Positions 44,887 to 54,937 of a stretch of DNA of 64,000 nucleotides are shown in pieces. A model generated the notes under the pieces. It saw nothing but the letters and a program-made list of their open reading frames with translations, did no database searches and was not told where the DNA came from. Origin of the DNA: Candidatus Melainabacteria bacterium (GTDB lineage Bacteria > Cyanobacteriota > Vampirovibrionia > Obscuribacterales > Obscuribacteraceae); assembly GCA_003151275.1 (NCBI GenBank), contig PLXC01000119.1:15946-79945 (forward strand), in the 5' to 3' direction. Within the stretch, counting starts at the first letter, position 1. Every line of letters begins with the position of its first letter. Made by a program: the position numbers and the translations under genes.

Positions 44887-45564
44887 ATGAATGTTACGCA
44901 TGAAGTCTTGTCGAAACCGTTTCGGATCATAGACATCTCTCAGCCGATTAAGAGTGACAGCGCCTGCTTTCCTGGAGACACGCCCTTCAGCCGCGCGGTC
45001 ACTGTGTCTCACCAAGAAAGCAATGTCATTAACTTAACTGCTTTGACCATGAGTCCACACGTTGGCACTCATGTTGATGCACCGGTTCATGTGCGTGGTT
45101 CCCTGGATTCAGGTGACGAAACGGTAGGTTCGATGTCTCTGGATGCCTTTGTCGGTCTAGCGGAAGTGATTGATATTGCCCCATTCACAGGAGCGATAAA
45201 GCCTGAACACGTAGCTGATTTGATCAAGACAAAAGCGACGCGCCTGTTAATTCGCACCAGCCATCAAATACGGTATCACGTGTTTGAAGAGGTTTACGCC
45301 TTCTTGTCCATCGAGCTTGTTGATTGGCTTTGCGAGAGAGGCGTGCGTCTGGTTGGGTTGGACACTCCGTCTGTGGATGATTCTAAGTCCAAGACCTTGT
45401 GCGCCCATCATGGTCTGCTCGCCAAAGATATCTTTTGGCTCGAGAACTTAGACCTGACCGCAGTTGCTTCCGGAGAATATTTTCTAGTGGCTGCCCCTCT
45501 AAAATTCATGGAGCTTGAGGCTTCACCCGTACGCGCGTTACTGATAGATTGGTCCAAACAATAA
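44887..45564 (+). CDS. Cyclase-family metal hydrolase (kynurenine formamidase-like)
   Basis: 225 aa. N-terminal RIIDISQPI and the metal-binding HVGTHVDAPVH (HxGTHxDxPxH) define the cyclase/KynB family; later VGLDTPSVDD and CAHHGLL match the conserved second half. Members include kynurenine formamidase (N-formylkynurenine hydrolysis in tryptophan breakdown) and isatin hydrolase, so the substrate is open. It lies 3 bases after the asparaginase gene. Confidence 0.85.
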   Translation: MNVTHEVLSKPFRIIDISQPIKSDSACFPGDTPFSRAVTVSHQESNVINLTALTMSPHVGTHVDAPVHVRGSLDSGDETVGSMSLDAFVGLAEVIDIAPFTGAIKPEHVADLIKTKATRLLIRTSHQIRYHVFEEVYAFLSIELVDWLCERGVRLVGLDTPSVDDSKSKTLCAHHGLLAKDIFWLENLDLTAVASGEYFLVAAPLKFMELEASPVRALLIDWSKQ

Positions 45565-45582
45565 TCGACAAGAGGTTTAAAA

Positions 45583-46371
45583 ATGTTCGGAAGAAAGTGC
45601 TCAGTTATCGGCGTCGTTCACCTGCCACCATTGCCTGGGTCTGCTTCATATGGTGGCAGTATGGAGGCGGTTCTCGGCACTGCATTGTCCGATGCGATGA
45701 CTTATAAGGATGGCGGTGTCGATGCGCTGATCATCGAAAATATGCATGACGTGCCATATCTTAGGGGGCGAGTTGAACCTGAGACAACCGCAGCCATGGC
45801 TGTTATCGCTCATGCGATCAAGTATGAAACGGTTTTGCCGATTGGTATTCAGATTTTAGCGGGCGCAAACTTGGAAGCGCTTGGAGTAGCGGTGGCGGCT
45901 GGACTGGATTTTTTAAGAGTGGAAGGATTTGTTTTCGCTCACATTGGTGATGAGGGATTTCACCAGTCATGCGCCGCTGAGCTCATCCGCAGGCGAGCGA
46001 TTTTGAAAGCAGAACATATAAAGATATTTGCGGACATAAAAAAGAAGCATGCCGCTCATGCCATCACATGTGATGTCAGCTTAGTTGAGACTGCGCGCAA
46101 CGCTGAATTCTTTAAAGCTGATGGAGTCGTCGTCACGGGACCAGCGACTGGCTATGCCCCCGATGAGCAGGAGGTGCGTGGTGTTAGAGCTTCCGTCGCT
46201 GCCCACGTCTTGGTCGGGTCAGGCGTAACTCCAGGGAATATTCATCAATTGGCTCAACACGCAGATGCTTTGATCGTCGGCAGCTCGGCAAAGTATGACG
46301 GCTTGTGGTCCAACGATGTCGATCCAGAGCGAGTAGAGCGCTTGATCGCTGGTCTGGCAGCTGCCGTCTAG
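45583..46371 (+). CDS. btpA: BtpA/SgcQ family TIM-barrel protein
   Basis: 262 aa, full length. The start CSVIGVVHLPPLPGSASYGG, then DALIIENMHDVPY and VEGFVFAHIGDEG are BtpA signatures; the C-terminal ALIVGSSAKYDG is also conserved. In cyanobacteria BtpA helps stabilise photosystem I, but homologues (SgcQ) occur in non-photosynthetic bacteria with unknown, probably enzymatic, roles. Nothing photosynthetic is nearby, so the second reading applies. Last gene of the asparaginase operon, convergent with the kinase at 46435. Confidence 0.9.
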   Translation: MFGRKCSVIGVVHLPPLPGSASYGGSMEAVLGTALSDAMTYKDGGVDALIIENMHDVPYLRGRVEPETTAAMAVIAHAIKYETVLPIGIQILAGANLEALGVAVAAGLDFLRVEGFVFAHIGDEGFHQSCAAELIRRRAILKAEHIKIFADIKKKHAAHAITCDVSLVETARNAEFFKADGVVVTGPATGYAPDEQEVRGVRASVAAHVLVGSGVTPGNIHQLAQHADALIVGSSAKYDGLWSNDVDPERVERLIAGLAAAV

Positions 46372-46434
46372 GGACTGCTATAACAGCTGCTTCGTGGTGC
46401 CGGCAAGGATGCGGGCGCTCCCAGGCGTCTAGAC

Positions 46435-48039
46435 CTACGGCTTGTAACTCTTGTCGGCCGCGAGATCTGCCCAACGATTTATGGACTTAGTCGGTTTCGG
46501 AACATCGACAGATGAGCTAATTTTAGAAACACGTTTGTGTTTGCGCGGTTTGACCTCAGGAAAGGCGGTAGCTTGCATTATGCCTTCTGGTGTCGTGCCT
46601 GCTGTGCTATAAGCTCTGCGGTGGCCAGGAGTGTTTGTTGAAACCTCTGGTTCAGGCGTCGTTGCAGATTCCTGTTCTTCACCTTTGGCATTGTGATGGA
46701 CTCTTGAGCCACGATGAGCCGTCGTTGGTTTTTCAGAAGAATTCGGCGCGGGATTTTCGCCACCGTCTTTGACGGTAGATGTAGGTGGCGTCGCAGTCGC
46801 ACCCGGTTTAGTCGTATTTTGAATGCTCGGGGTGACGCCGGTAAGAGCGGGTGTAGTGGGTGCAGGAATCGATTGTTGAATAGATTGTTGGACGGGCGCG
46901 GTCATCGCCTTTTTCCGCAATTCAAGGAGACCCAGCCCACCTAGTACCACCACAGCCAGCACAACGGCCCATACTTTCATGGACACTTCTTTGAGCATAG
47001 TTGTGAGCAGTTCGGCCGGAGTGCGTTGATCGCTAGGCGACGAGCGCAAGACCTGACTCTTGCCTGGTCGAGGAATTGCGTTCTCCAAGTCTATGCGCAG
47101 CTCGTCCATTGTTTGATGGCGATCATTTGGATCTTTTGCCAACGCTTTGAAGACGACCTGCTCGAGCCGTTCTGGAATGTATAAGTCGGGACGTGCTAGG
47201 GCGAAACTTGGTGGCATTTCACTGATGTGTTTCGACATCGTGTCTACCATCGTCTTGCCAAGAATGGGCAATTTACCGGTCAGTGTCTCGTAAACTACGA
47301 TTCCCATCGAGTAAATGTCAGAACGTTGATCTAGTTCGCCACCGGTGCACTGTTCGGGACTCATGTAAACTGGGCTGCCGCAAACTTCACCCGCTTGAGT
47401 TAGCCGCTGACCCTCCGGTCCAGAATTCATCAACTTTGCCACACCGAAGTCGACGACTTTGACGAAGTCTTTTTCCTCGTCATAGTTGATCAAGACAAAA
47501 TTGGTCGGCTTTACGTCTCTGTGGATGACCCCCATTTTGTGCGCATGGTCGAGCGCATCGCAAGCTTGTGCCAAGATCTTGATACTTCTTTCAACGCCAA
47601 TCTGGCCTTCGTTTTTAATCAGGTCTGCCAGTGATATTCCTTGCAGATAGTCCATCACGATAAACGGCTGACCATTAGGGCTGATGCCGAAATCGTAGAC
47701 TGTGATTACATTCGGATGGCTAATGCGACTGGCTGATTTCGATTCCTGTTGAAAGCGTTTGACGCTCATCGAGTCAGAAATCAATTGCGCTTGCAACATC
47801 TTGATCGCCACTATACGATCCATGAGCGCATGACGCGCTTTGTAGACAACGCCCATGCCACCATGGCCGATGACTTCTTGAATCTCATAGTTACCGGCCA
47901 AAGTGGTGCCGAGCAGCGGATCTTGGATGACGTTGATGAGAAGTGTTCCATCGTGAGGGCAAGCAGCAACAATGCCGGTAAACTGCCGATTGCACTCCAG
48001 GCAAACCTTTTCATTCAGTCTTTTGATATCGGACGACAC
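46435..48039 (-). CDS. Membrane Ser/Thr protein kinase (PknB-like) with Cys-rich N-terminus
   Basis: 534 aa. N-terminal short zinc-ribbon-like segment CLECNRQFTGIVAACPHDG (about 12-30), kinase domain (about 48-310) with GHGGMGVVYKA, AIKML, HRDVKPTN, DFGVAK and SPEQC, so all catalytic residues are intact. A membrane helix near 355-378 separates it from a Thr/Pro-rich extracytoplasmic tail (about 380-534) with no PASTA domains. Likely an active receptor-like kinase; ligand and substrates unknown. The gene stands alone. Confidence 0.93.
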   Translation of the reverse strand: MSSDIKRLNEKVCLECNRQFTGIVAACPHDGTLLINVIQDPLLGTTLAGNYEIQEVIGHGGMGVVYKARHALMDRIVAIKMLQAQLISDSMSVKRFQQESKSASRISHPNVITVYDFGISPNGQPFIVMDYLQGISLADLIKNEGQIGVERSIKILAQACDALDHAHKMGVIHRDVKPTNFVLINYDEEKDFVKVVDFGVAKLMNSGPEGQRLTQAGEVCGSPVYMSPEQCTGGELDQRSDIYSMGIVVYETLTGKLPILGKTMVDTMSKHISEMPPSFALARPDLYIPERLEQVVFKALAKDPNDRHQTMDELRIDLENAIPRPGKSQVLRSSPSDQRTPAELLTTMLKEVSMKVWAVVLAVVVLGGLGLLELRKKAMTAPVQQSIQQSIPAPTTPALTGVTPSIQNTTKPGATATPPTSTVKDGGENPAPNSSEKPTTAHRGSRVHHNAKGEEQESATTPEPEVSTNTPGHRRAYSTAGTTPEGIMQATAFPEVKPRKHKRVSKISSSVDVPKPTKSINRWADLAADKSYKP

Positions 48040-48228
48040 TTCGCTCCATTGTCAATCACTAACCGCGCCACGCGCCCACGCGAACGTCCCTACGGCTTGT
48101 TAAGCATTATTAATGTACCCACGTATCATAGCCCACTAACTCTTTGTTCGCCATTTTACTGATCAATACTTGGATAAACTGTCCAGTTCGGCTGCCGCGC
48201 TGAGGAAACTGGGACCGTCAACGGTTGA

Positions 48229-49455
48229 TCACGCCTGAGGCTCTGTAACCACTTCTACCGACCCTGCTCTTACTTCCAAAAATCTGGCACCTTCGACCCA
48301 TTCCGGCTTGAAGCCAGTTACATGAGTAGTCGTAATTAATGTTTGCATGTCATTTTTGACCAATGACATCAGCAGCCCCTGGCGATTCAGATCAAGCTCA
48401 GCAAGCACATCATCAAGCAAGAGAATTGGCGGTTCGCTGAGATTCTCCTGCACTCGTTCCAGTTCTGCCAATTTAAAAGCCAGCACGAGGCTCCTTTGCT
48501 GCCCCTGACTGGCAAATTCAACGGCGTCAGCGTCGTTTAGAGAAAATTTGATATCGTCCCGGTGTGGTCCGCAGAGGGTTTGCTTGCGAGCGATTTCCTC
48601 AGAACGTCTATCTCGCATCAAGCTGATCAAAGTCTGGGCAATTTCAATTTCCGTTTGGTCGGCGAGTTGGTTTGATGAGACTGCCTCCGAGTCCCCCTGA
48701 TCTCCTTCATCCTCCTTTTCCTCTTTTGGTTCGCTTGCCCGGAATAAATACTGCGCCGTCAATTTTTCACGCTTTCCGGAGATGTGTTCTTGGTGGCGCT
48801 CGGCTCTTGGTAGTAACTCGCTCATGAGATGCAATCGGTGTTTGATGATTGTGGCGCCAAAGCGCGCTGCTTGCTCATCCCAAACTTTTAGCTGGTCTTG
48901 ATCTGAAACCGTTACTTTGCCCTTTTCAAAAAGCAACTTGAGCAGCCGATTTCGCTGAGCAACGCTCTTTTGATATTTTGACAATGTGTCTTGATAGGTC
49001 GGACGCAGGGTGATCAAAATATCGTCAATCCACTCGCGCCGAAATTTTGGTCCACCACGTAAAAGGTTTAAATCAGAGCTTTTGAAGCTGACTGTGACCA
49101 GGCGTCCTCGCAATCCTTTCGCTGATCCAATCGTCAACCCGTTTATTTTGATCTGTTTTTCAATGCCCTTTGTGCGCGGTTTGTCTGTCGGTGCCAGAGC
49201 AAAAGAAGCTGTCACTTCAGTGCCCGCACTTTCAAACACCAGGTCGATGCGCATGTGATCGGCGCCCTTCCTAATCAAGTCACCATCTTGCTGAGCGCGA
49301 GTCGACCGACCAATTGAAATGATTTCAATTGCTTCTAAAAAGTTGGTTTTGCCTTGGGCATTTTCACCAATCAAGACGTTGCGCGTGTCACTTAAATCGA
49401 CAGATGACTGCTCATAGTTCCTAAAATTGGTGAGCGTGACTTTCTTTACTCGCAC
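48229..49455 (-). CDS. recF: DNA replication and repair protein RecF
   Basis: 408 aa SMC-like ATPase that loads RecA at gaps. Walker A GENAQGKTNFLEAI near residue 32, LTNFRNYE start, the C-terminal signature SQGQQRSLVLAFKLAEL, and Walker B PPILLLDDVLAELD. It is longer than usual (~360-370) owing to an acidic insertion EPKEEKEDEGDQGDSE (about 245-265) before the IAQTLISLMRDRR segment. It is 23 bases downstream of ribF, divergent from gyrB, rather than in a dnaA-dnaN-recF-gyrB order. Confidence 0.95.
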   Translation of the reverse strand: MRVKKVTLTNFRNYEQSSVDLSDTRNVLIGENAQGKTNFLEAIEIISIGRSTRAQQDGDLIRKGADHMRIDLVFESAGTEVTASFALAPTDKPRTKGIEKQIKINGLTIGSAKGLRGRLVTVSFKSSDLNLLRGGPKFRREWIDDILITLRPTYQDTLSKYQKSVAQRNRLLKLLFEKGKVTVSDQDQLKVWDEQAARFGATIIKHRLHLMSELLPRAERHQEHISGKREKLTAQYLFRASEPKEEKEDEGDQGDSEAVSSNQLADQTEIEIAQTLISLMRDRRSEEIARKQTLCGPHRDDIKFSLNDADAVEFASQGQQRSLVLAFKLAELERVQENLSEPPILLLDDVLAELDLNRQGLLMSLVKNDMQTLITTTHVTGFKPEWVEGARFLEVRAGSVEVVTEPQA

Positions 49456-49478
49456 AATGTCCTGCTGGATGCACGGTT

Positions 49479-50465
49479 CTAAGCTGGAAGTCGATCCTTG
49501 GCATTCATGCCGTCATTGGACTGACTGATAAGGTCTCTGGCAACGCTGCAATCGGCCGCGATTTGAGCGCGTAAGGCATCGACGCTGTCGAACTTTTGTT
49601 CAGGGCGCAAATGAGCATTGAAGTCGACTTGGATAATTGAATTGTACAAATTTTCGTCAAAATCCAGAATGTGAACTTCGACGAGCAGCGCTGCACCACC
49701 TGCTTCAGTCAAGCCTGGTTGTGGTTTAAAGGTCGGTCGGTAACCGACGTTGATCACCGAAGGTAACTTTCTGCCGTCAGCCAATCGGGCTGTACCGGCG
49801 TAGACGCCGCGACCTGGAACGAGTTGATATTCGCAAATTGCCATATTGGCGGTTGGGAAACCGAGTTTTCTGCCTCTGCCTTCGCCACGAATAACTTCAC
49901 CTATCAGAGCGTAAGGTCGTGACAAAACTTTTGCTGCATCGTTTACGTTGCAATTGACAACCAGATCTCTGACCCGCGAACTTGAAACTTCGTTATCATC
50001 AACAAACACCATTGGTGCCACATGAACGTTGAAATCCAGCTCTTTGCCAAGCGTATTTAAGAGGGCTGGATCTCCCTCTCTGTCTTTGCCGAAATGATGG
50101 TTATATCCGACGGATATCGATTTGGCGCCCATCGATCCAACCAGGATGTTCTGAACATACTCTCTGGGGCTCAGGCGGCAGAGATCCTCTGTGAAGGATA
50201 GAACCAGAGTGGCTTCAACGCCGAGGCTCTCAAAAAGCTCCAGACGCTGCTCGATGACAGTTAAAAGTAAGGGCGAGACGCCTCTTGTCAGAGCCCGCGG
50301 ATGATCTTTGAATGTAACGACGCCTGCCGTTATGCCAAGACGTTTGGCTTCTTCAACAGCTTTGCCGATGACAACTTGATGACCGGGATGGACCCCGTCA
50401 AAGAATCCCAGCGCGATCGCTGATTGCTTCAAGAGTCCCGGTGTAGCGGCGTAAAAGGTTTCCAA
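49479..50465 (-). CDS. ribF: Bifunctional riboflavin kinase / FAD synthetase
   Basis: 328 aa. N-terminal FAD synthetase (nucleotidyltransferase) with ALGFFDGVHPGHQ and SVGYNHHFGKDREGD; C-terminal riboflavin kinase with GEVIRGEGRGRKLGFPTAN and GVYAGTA. It phosphorylates riboflavin to FMN and adenylates it to FAD. Length is typical. It precedes recF on the - strand, and the pair is divergent from gyrB across a 307-base gap. Confidence 0.95.
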   Translation of the reverse strand: METFYAATPGLLKQSAIALGFFDGVHPGHQVVIGKAVEEAKRLGITAGVVTFKDHPRALTRGVSPLLLTVIEQRLELFESLGVEATLVLSFTEDLCRLSPREYVQNILVGSMGAKSISVGYNHHFGKDREGDPALLNTLGKELDFNVHVAPMVFVDDNEVSSSRVRDLVVNCNVNDAAKVLSRPYALIGEVIRGEGRGRKLGFPTANMAICEYQLVPGRGVYAGTARLADGRKLPSVINVGYRPTFKPQPGLTEAGGAALLVEVHILDFDENLYNSIIQVDFNAHLRPEQKFDSVDALRAQIAADCSVARDLISQSNDGMNAKDRLPA

Positions 50466-50772
50466 GGCAATTTCCTGTTGGCTAATGAACGCTCCACTCG
50501 TGGGCTTCGCGCCCCAGTATTTTAGCCCAGAGATGAAAAGACTGCTTAGACTAGAGTAGTTTCATCTGCCAATATTGCGGAAACCAGCCAACGACGAGGT
50601 CAGAGTCGGGTTTTATCATGCGAATTGTGCTAAAATTTGTCTTGGAGTTTTACTGTCCTTCGAGGGGCAATTGCCTTTCCCTGTCCGACTTTTAAAACAA
50701 GTTCACGCGTCTCTATTCCAAGTTCTGTCGATCCGTCGAACTGTGGAGGCAACTTCTAATTGGGTGTCATAA
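50466..50772. other. Divergent intergenic region between ribF and gyrB
   Basis: 307 bases that must hold the promoters of ribF-recF (-) and gyrB (+). A TAAAAT-like -10 lies near 50631 on +, without a clear -35. The gyrB ATG is preceded by GGAGG about 20 bases upstream and GGGTG closer. No gene or strong hairpin seen. Confidence 0.4.
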
Positions 50773-52869
50773 ATGCCGAACAATGAACCATCAGCAGGTA
50801 CTTCACTAGTGACTGAAGATAATTCAGAGAAGGAACAAAATTCAGAAAAGATGGAAAAACCGGTTTCGGTTCCGCCGCGTCCTATGTCAGAAAACGCTGC
50901 TGACTACAACGCCGATACCATCGACGTTCTAGAAGGACTTGAAGCGGTGCGGAAACGCCCTGGAATGTACATTGGTAGTACGGGTCCACGGGGTCTGCAC
51001 CATCTCGTTTGGGAGATTGTCGACAATTCAGTAGACGAGGCGCTGGCGGGATTCTGCAAATCTATTGAAGTGACCGTCAATGAAGACAATTCCGTCACTG
51101 TTCAAGACGATGGTCGCGGTATTCCCACCGGAATTGTAGAAAAATCTGGTAAAAGTGGCGTTGAGACAGTGTTTACGATTTTGCATGCCGGCGGTAAGTT
51201 TGGCGGTGGTGGATATAAGGTATCTGGAGGTCTGCACGGCGTAGGCGCTTCCGTCGTTAATGCATTATCCGAAAAATTGGAAGCTGAAATTCATCGCGAT
51301 GGTAAAGCTTACAGGCAAGTTTATCGCAGAGGCGAGCCGGACGGCGGTTTGGAAGTAACTGGTGACTCTGACAAGCGCGGTACCAAAGTGACATTCTGGC
51401 CTGACAACCAGATATTTTATGATGTGAACGAAGACAACGAGCTGGTTAAAATCGTTGTTGAATGGGACGTGATTATCACTCGATTACGCGAGATGGCGTT
51501 CCTTAACAAGGGTTTGAAAATAGTTGTCACCGACAAGCGTGTCGAAGGTCTAATGCAGACTTTCCATTATGAAGGTGGAATTGCCAGTTACGTTGAGTAT
51601 TTAAATGACACCAGAAACGCTCTCCACAAGCCGCCTATTTATTTTGAATTGGAGCGTGAGAATATCGTTGTCGAGTGTGCACTACAGTGGACCGAAACGT
51701 ATACCGAGTCTATATACACCTTTGTCAATAATATAAAAACCGGAGACGGTGGCACGCACTTAACTGGATTCAGAAATGCCTTAACCCGCATCATGAATGA
51801 CTATTCGCGCAAGACACCATTGGTTAAAGACAGTGATGCCAACTTCACTGGTGAAGACGTTCGCGAAGGTTTGACAGCAATCATCAGCGTCAAAGTTCCC
51901 GAGCCACAGTTTGAAGGACAGACAAAAGAACGCCTGGGCAATAGAGAAGTTCAGGGCGTGACGCAATCTGTGGTATCAGAGCGTTTAGCAGATTGGCTTG
52001 AACTAAATCCGAAACCTGCAAAAGAGGTCATTCAAAAAGCATTGCAAGCCCGCTTGGCTCGTGAAGCTGCGCAAAATGCTAAGAAACTTATTCGTCGCCA
52101 ATCCGTGTTGGAAAATTCATCCTTACCTGGAAAGTTATCTGATTGCTCAGATCGAGATCCAGGTAAGTGCGAAATCTACCTTGTCGAAGGTGACTCCGCC
52201 GGTGGTAGCGCTAAAGTTGGACGTGATCGACACTTCCAAGCAATTTTGCCCTTGCGCGGAAAGATTTTGAATGTCGAAAGAGTTCAGCCCGGTCGTATTT
52301 ACGAGAACACTGAAATTCAAGCGATGATTCAGGCTCTTGGTCTTCACGTCAAAGAAGACGATGAAGAAACTGGTGGCAAGAGCACCGGCTTGCTTCGTCC
52401 AAATGCGGAGAATCTTGATTTAAGCAAACTTCGTTATCACAAAGTGATCATCATGACAGACGCCGATGTTGATGGCAGCCACATCCGTACGTTGTTGCTG
52501 ACATTCTTCTTTAGGTACGCCCGACCACTCGTTAACAACGGCTACGTCTACATTGCTCAACCACCCTTGTTTAAAGTGACGAAAGGCAAACGAATCGAGT
52601 ATTGCTACAACGAGCATAAGTTAGAAGCTGTGCTGGCTGAAATGGGCGATAAGGCCGAAATCCAACGATACAAAGGTCTGGGCGAGATGCAAGCGGAACA
52701 GTTGTGGGATACGACAATGAATCCAGAAACTCGCACGCTCAGACAGGTGACCGTCAACGATGCATCCGAAGCCGATCACATGGTTGACTTGCTGATGGGA
52801 GAAGCCGTTGGGCCGCGCAAGGATTTCATTATGAATCATGCTCACGAAGTTCAAAATCTGGACGTCTAG
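50773..52869 (+). CDS. gyrB: DNA gyrase subunit B
   Basis: 698 aa. A 45-residue acidic, disordered N-terminal extension precedes the GHKL ATPase ([43 protein letters not shown]), transducer and TOPRIM domains ([41 protein letters not shown]). The C-terminal [12 protein letters not shown] motif is present. It supplies ATP-driven negative supercoiling with GyrA, which is not in the window. A CDP-alcohol phosphatidyltransferase follows by 8 bases. Confidence 0.96.
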   Translation: MPNNEPSAGTSLVTEDNSEKEQNSEKMEKPVSVPPRPMSENAADYNADTIDVLEGLEAVRKRPGMYIGSTGPRGLHHLVWEIVDNSVDEALAGFCKSIEVTVNEDNSVTVQDDGRGIPTGIVEKSGKSGVETVFTILHAGGKFGGGGYKVSGGLHGVGASVVNALSEKLEAEIHRDGKAYRQVYRRGEPDGGLEVTGDSDKRGTKVTFWPDNQIFYDVNEDNELVKIVVEWDVIITRLREMAFLNKGLKIVVTDKRVEGLMQTFHYEGGIASYVEYLNDTRNALHKPPIYFELERENIVVECALQWTETYTESIYTFVNNIKTGDGGTHLTGFRNALTRIMNDYSRKTPLVKDSDANFTGEDVREGLTAIISVKVPEPQFEGQTKERLGNREVQGVTQSVVSERLADWLELNPKPAKEVIQKALQARLAREAAQNAKKLIRRQSVLENSSLPGKLSDCSDRDPGKCEIYLVEGDSAGGSAKVGRDRHFQAILPLRGKILNVERVQPGRIYENTEIQAMIQALGLHVKEDDEETGGKSTGLLRPNAENLDLSKLRYHKVIIMTDADVDGSHIRTLLLTFFFRYARPLVNNGYVYIAQPPLFKVTKGKRIEYCYNEHKLEAVLAEMGDKAEIQRYKGLGEMQAEQLWDTTMNPETRTLRQVTVNDASEADHMVDLLMGEAVGPRKDFIMNHAHEVQNLDV

Positions 52870-52877
52870 GATTTGAT

Positions 52878-53534
52878 GTGATCAATGTAGCTAACGTACT
52901 CACGGTTGGCAGAGTCGTACTGGCGCTGGTAACCTTGAGTTTGCTCTTCGGCGATGGAGAGCAATATCGCTGGGCTGCTTTTGGTCTTACAATCATCGTG
53001 ATCTGGGCTGATGGTCTGGATGGATATTTTGCCAGGAAGTTGAATCAAACCTCTAAGTTAGGAGGGGTGCTCGACATTGCCGGTGACCGAGCCGTCGAAC
53101 TTTGTTACTGGGTTGTCTTTGCGGTCCTTGCCTGGATCCCCGTGTGGATTCCGCTGCTATTTATTGTGCGCGGCACCTTCGTGGATGCTATGCGAAATCA
53201 CGCGGCTGAAGATGGCTTCACCGCATTTGGTGCGCGGACAATGATGCAAAGCAAAGTAGGTAAATTTCTTGTCGCCTCCAACTTTAGTCGCTTTAGTTAC
53301 GCAATCTCCAAGGCAGTGGCGTTTTGTTTGCTAATCGGAGCTCATACGGAGGCCTGGAGAAACGGTCCGGTGCCCTTCATTGCCATGTTTTGCGTCTACT
53401 TCGCTGCTGCCTTCTGTGTTGTAAGAGGGGTGCCGGTATTTTTCGAAGGCGACAATATTTTTATTTTCAAATCGAGTGCAGACAAACTGGCAAACGAAAA
53501 GTGCGCAATGGACAAATCAGATAAACAGAAATAG
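52878..53534 (+). CDS. CDP-alcohol phosphatidyltransferase
   Basis: 218 aa integral membrane enzyme with about five to six helices. The family signature D-G-x2-A-R-x8-G-x3-D-x3-D is visible in the segment from DGLDGYFAR to LDIAGD (about residues 49-74). It transfers a phosphatidyl group from CDP-diacylglycerol to an alcohol such as glycerol 3-phosphate (PgsA) or inositol phosphate; the acceptor is not determinable. Start is GTG at 52878. It follows gyrB by 8 bases and is probably co-transcribed. Confidence 0.85.
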   Translation: MINVANVLTVGRVVLALVTLSLLFGDGEQYRWAAFGLTIIVIWADGLDGYFARKLNQTSKLGGVLDIAGDRAVELCYWVVFAVLAWIPVWIPLLFIVRGTFVDAMRNHAAEDGFTAFGARTMMQSKVGKFLVASNFSRFSYAISKAVAFCLLIGAHTEAWRNGPVPFIAMFCVYFAAAFCVVRGVPVFFEGDNIFIFKSSADKLANEKCAMDKSDKQK

Positions 53535-53742
53535 CCACTAGTCGATGCGTGTTAGTCGCTTCGAAAGTCAAATAGAGCTAGCCCAGGCGCGATCCGTAAC
53601 ACATCGAACTTGACTTGAACACTATGGGCATTCTACGCAGGTGCCCCCCGGGCCGGTAACAACTCGGTAAGGTTGCCTTGGCAATCTTGTCGAAGATAGC
53701 AGTGACGCTAAATCTCGGTTGATAGTTTATAGGGGAAGTAAC

Positions 53743-54753
53743 ATGTCTCAAGGGCCACATAAAGAGCTTGAAGCAGCGGTAGCAAAGCCAGCCGTTGAAC
53801 AACCCACTCAGCCGAATTGGAATGTGCAACATAAAGAAGTCTTGGATCACATCCGCCAAGAGCGTGCTACTCAAGCAGAAGTTAAAACAGTCGCACAGGT
53901 GCAAGCGCAACAAGCACCACAGCATCGGCCCGAGGTTCATCCTCCCGTGGCTCAACCGCAGTCTCAAGTTCGTCACGACGGAGCCCCACAGCAAATCGCT
54001 CACCCGCCCGTGCGACCGGATGTGACGCCGCCGCAAATCGCCCAAAACCATCCACAACGTCGAGACGTTACGCCCCAACAAATTGCACAGGGAGCCCAGC
54101 GAATTGGCCAGGGTCACGGACTCGGTAATCATAATCAGCCGACAGAAATTAATCGCACAGTCATTAACAACAACACGCGTAATGACTACGGCTCTTCAAA
54201 CAATCAAAACAAGTATCTATATGGGGGACTGGCTGGCGGCGCTTTGCTCGGTGGAGGGGCAGCGTATTATGCTAATCGGGATTCTGACGGATACGGTTAC
54301 GGTCGTGACTACGACAGCGGTTTGAACCTCAATCTGGGCTTTACAGATCCATATTCGAACTTGAACAATGGCTATGGCGATCAGTACAGCCAATACGGTC
54401 AGTCTGGGCAATACAATCAATATGATCTGTACAATAACGCCACTAGGTACAACGACCAGTATTCGAATGGCAATCAATATTCCGATAACGGACCAATCTA
54501 TGATCCAAATGGCGGCAATGATGGTGGCACCACATACGGCGGAACTCAATTTGATAACGGCTTCGTCAGCCGTCCAATTTATGAAACGACCAATGGATAC
54601 GGATATCCACCCGCATATGGGTACGAACGCAGAAATAGTTTCGGTGACAATCCTATCGCCGCTGTGCCTGCGCTCTTTGGTAACCTGATCGGAGGGCTAC
54701 TGGGCAACCTCACCAATCCGCACCGCGGACGGTATGATAACGACGATTATTGA
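53743..54753 (+). CDS. Low-complexity Q/N/G/Y-rich protein with glycine-zipper segment
   Basis: 336 aa from ATG 53743, chosen because AGGGGA sits eight bases upstream (an in-frame start at 53719 is weaker). Residues 1-140 are Gln/Pro/His-rich with repeats of the type HPPVRPDVTPPQIAQ; then a Gly/Ala hydrophobic segment (LYGGLAGGALLGGGAAYYA, about 160-180) that could insert in a membrane; then a Tyr/Asn/Gly/Gln-rich region (about 185-300) of prion-like composition, and a Gly-rich end. No signal peptide or known domain. Function unknown; composition suggests self-association. Confidence 0.7.
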   Translation: MSQGPHKELEAAVAKPAVEQPTQPNWNVQHKEVLDHIRQERATQAEVKTVAQVQAQQAPQHRPEVHPPVAQPQSQVRHDGAPQQIAHPPVRPDVTPPQIAQNHPQRRDVTPQQIAQGAQRIGQGHGLGNHNQPTEINRTVINNNTRNDYGSSNNQNKYLYGGLAGGALLGGGAAYYANRDSDGYGYGRDYDSGLNLNLGFTDPYSNLNNGYGDQYSQYGQSGQYNQYDLYNNATRYNDQYSNGNQYSDNGPIYDPNGGNDGGTTYGGTQFDNGFVSRPIYETTNGYGYPPAYGYERRNSFGDNPIAAVPALFGNLIGGLLGNLTNPHRGRYDNDDY

Positions 54754-54766
54754 TCGGCAAAATGAA

Positions 54767-54796
54767 AGACGCATTCAACCCCGTTCGAATGCGTCT
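54767..54796 (-). terminator. Intrinsic terminator 3' of structured element copy 1
   Basis: Perfect 10-bp stem AGACGCATTC / GAATGCGTCT. On the - strand it is followed by TTTCATTTT, so it would end transcripts carrying element copy 1; it may also end the convergent + strand gene. Confidence 0.7.
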
Positions 54797-54799
54797 AAT

Positions 54800-54865
54800 T
54801 GCTCGCAGGACCGGTGCTGCCCGCGGTGGAATGCATCACTGCTCTCCCTCACTTGAGTACCTGCG
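54800..54865 (-). ncRNA. Structured element family 2, copy 1 (candidate small RNA)
   Basis: 66 bp, about 60 positions identical to 55551-55616. Read on the - strand, CGCAGG (54865-54860) pairs with CCTGCG (54809-54804) and encloses CTC/GAG around AAGT, a GATGCAT palindrome and ACCG/CGGT around a 10-base loop: a closed junction with up to three arms. It is followed directly by an intrinsic terminator. It lies just 3' of the 164-aa gene. Confidence 0.55.
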
Positions 54866-54937
54866 CCTTATGTAATATTTGACGTCTGCAAGGAACCAAT
54901 GTTCCAGATGCAGTATGTTGCAGCTATCTTGGCGTTC

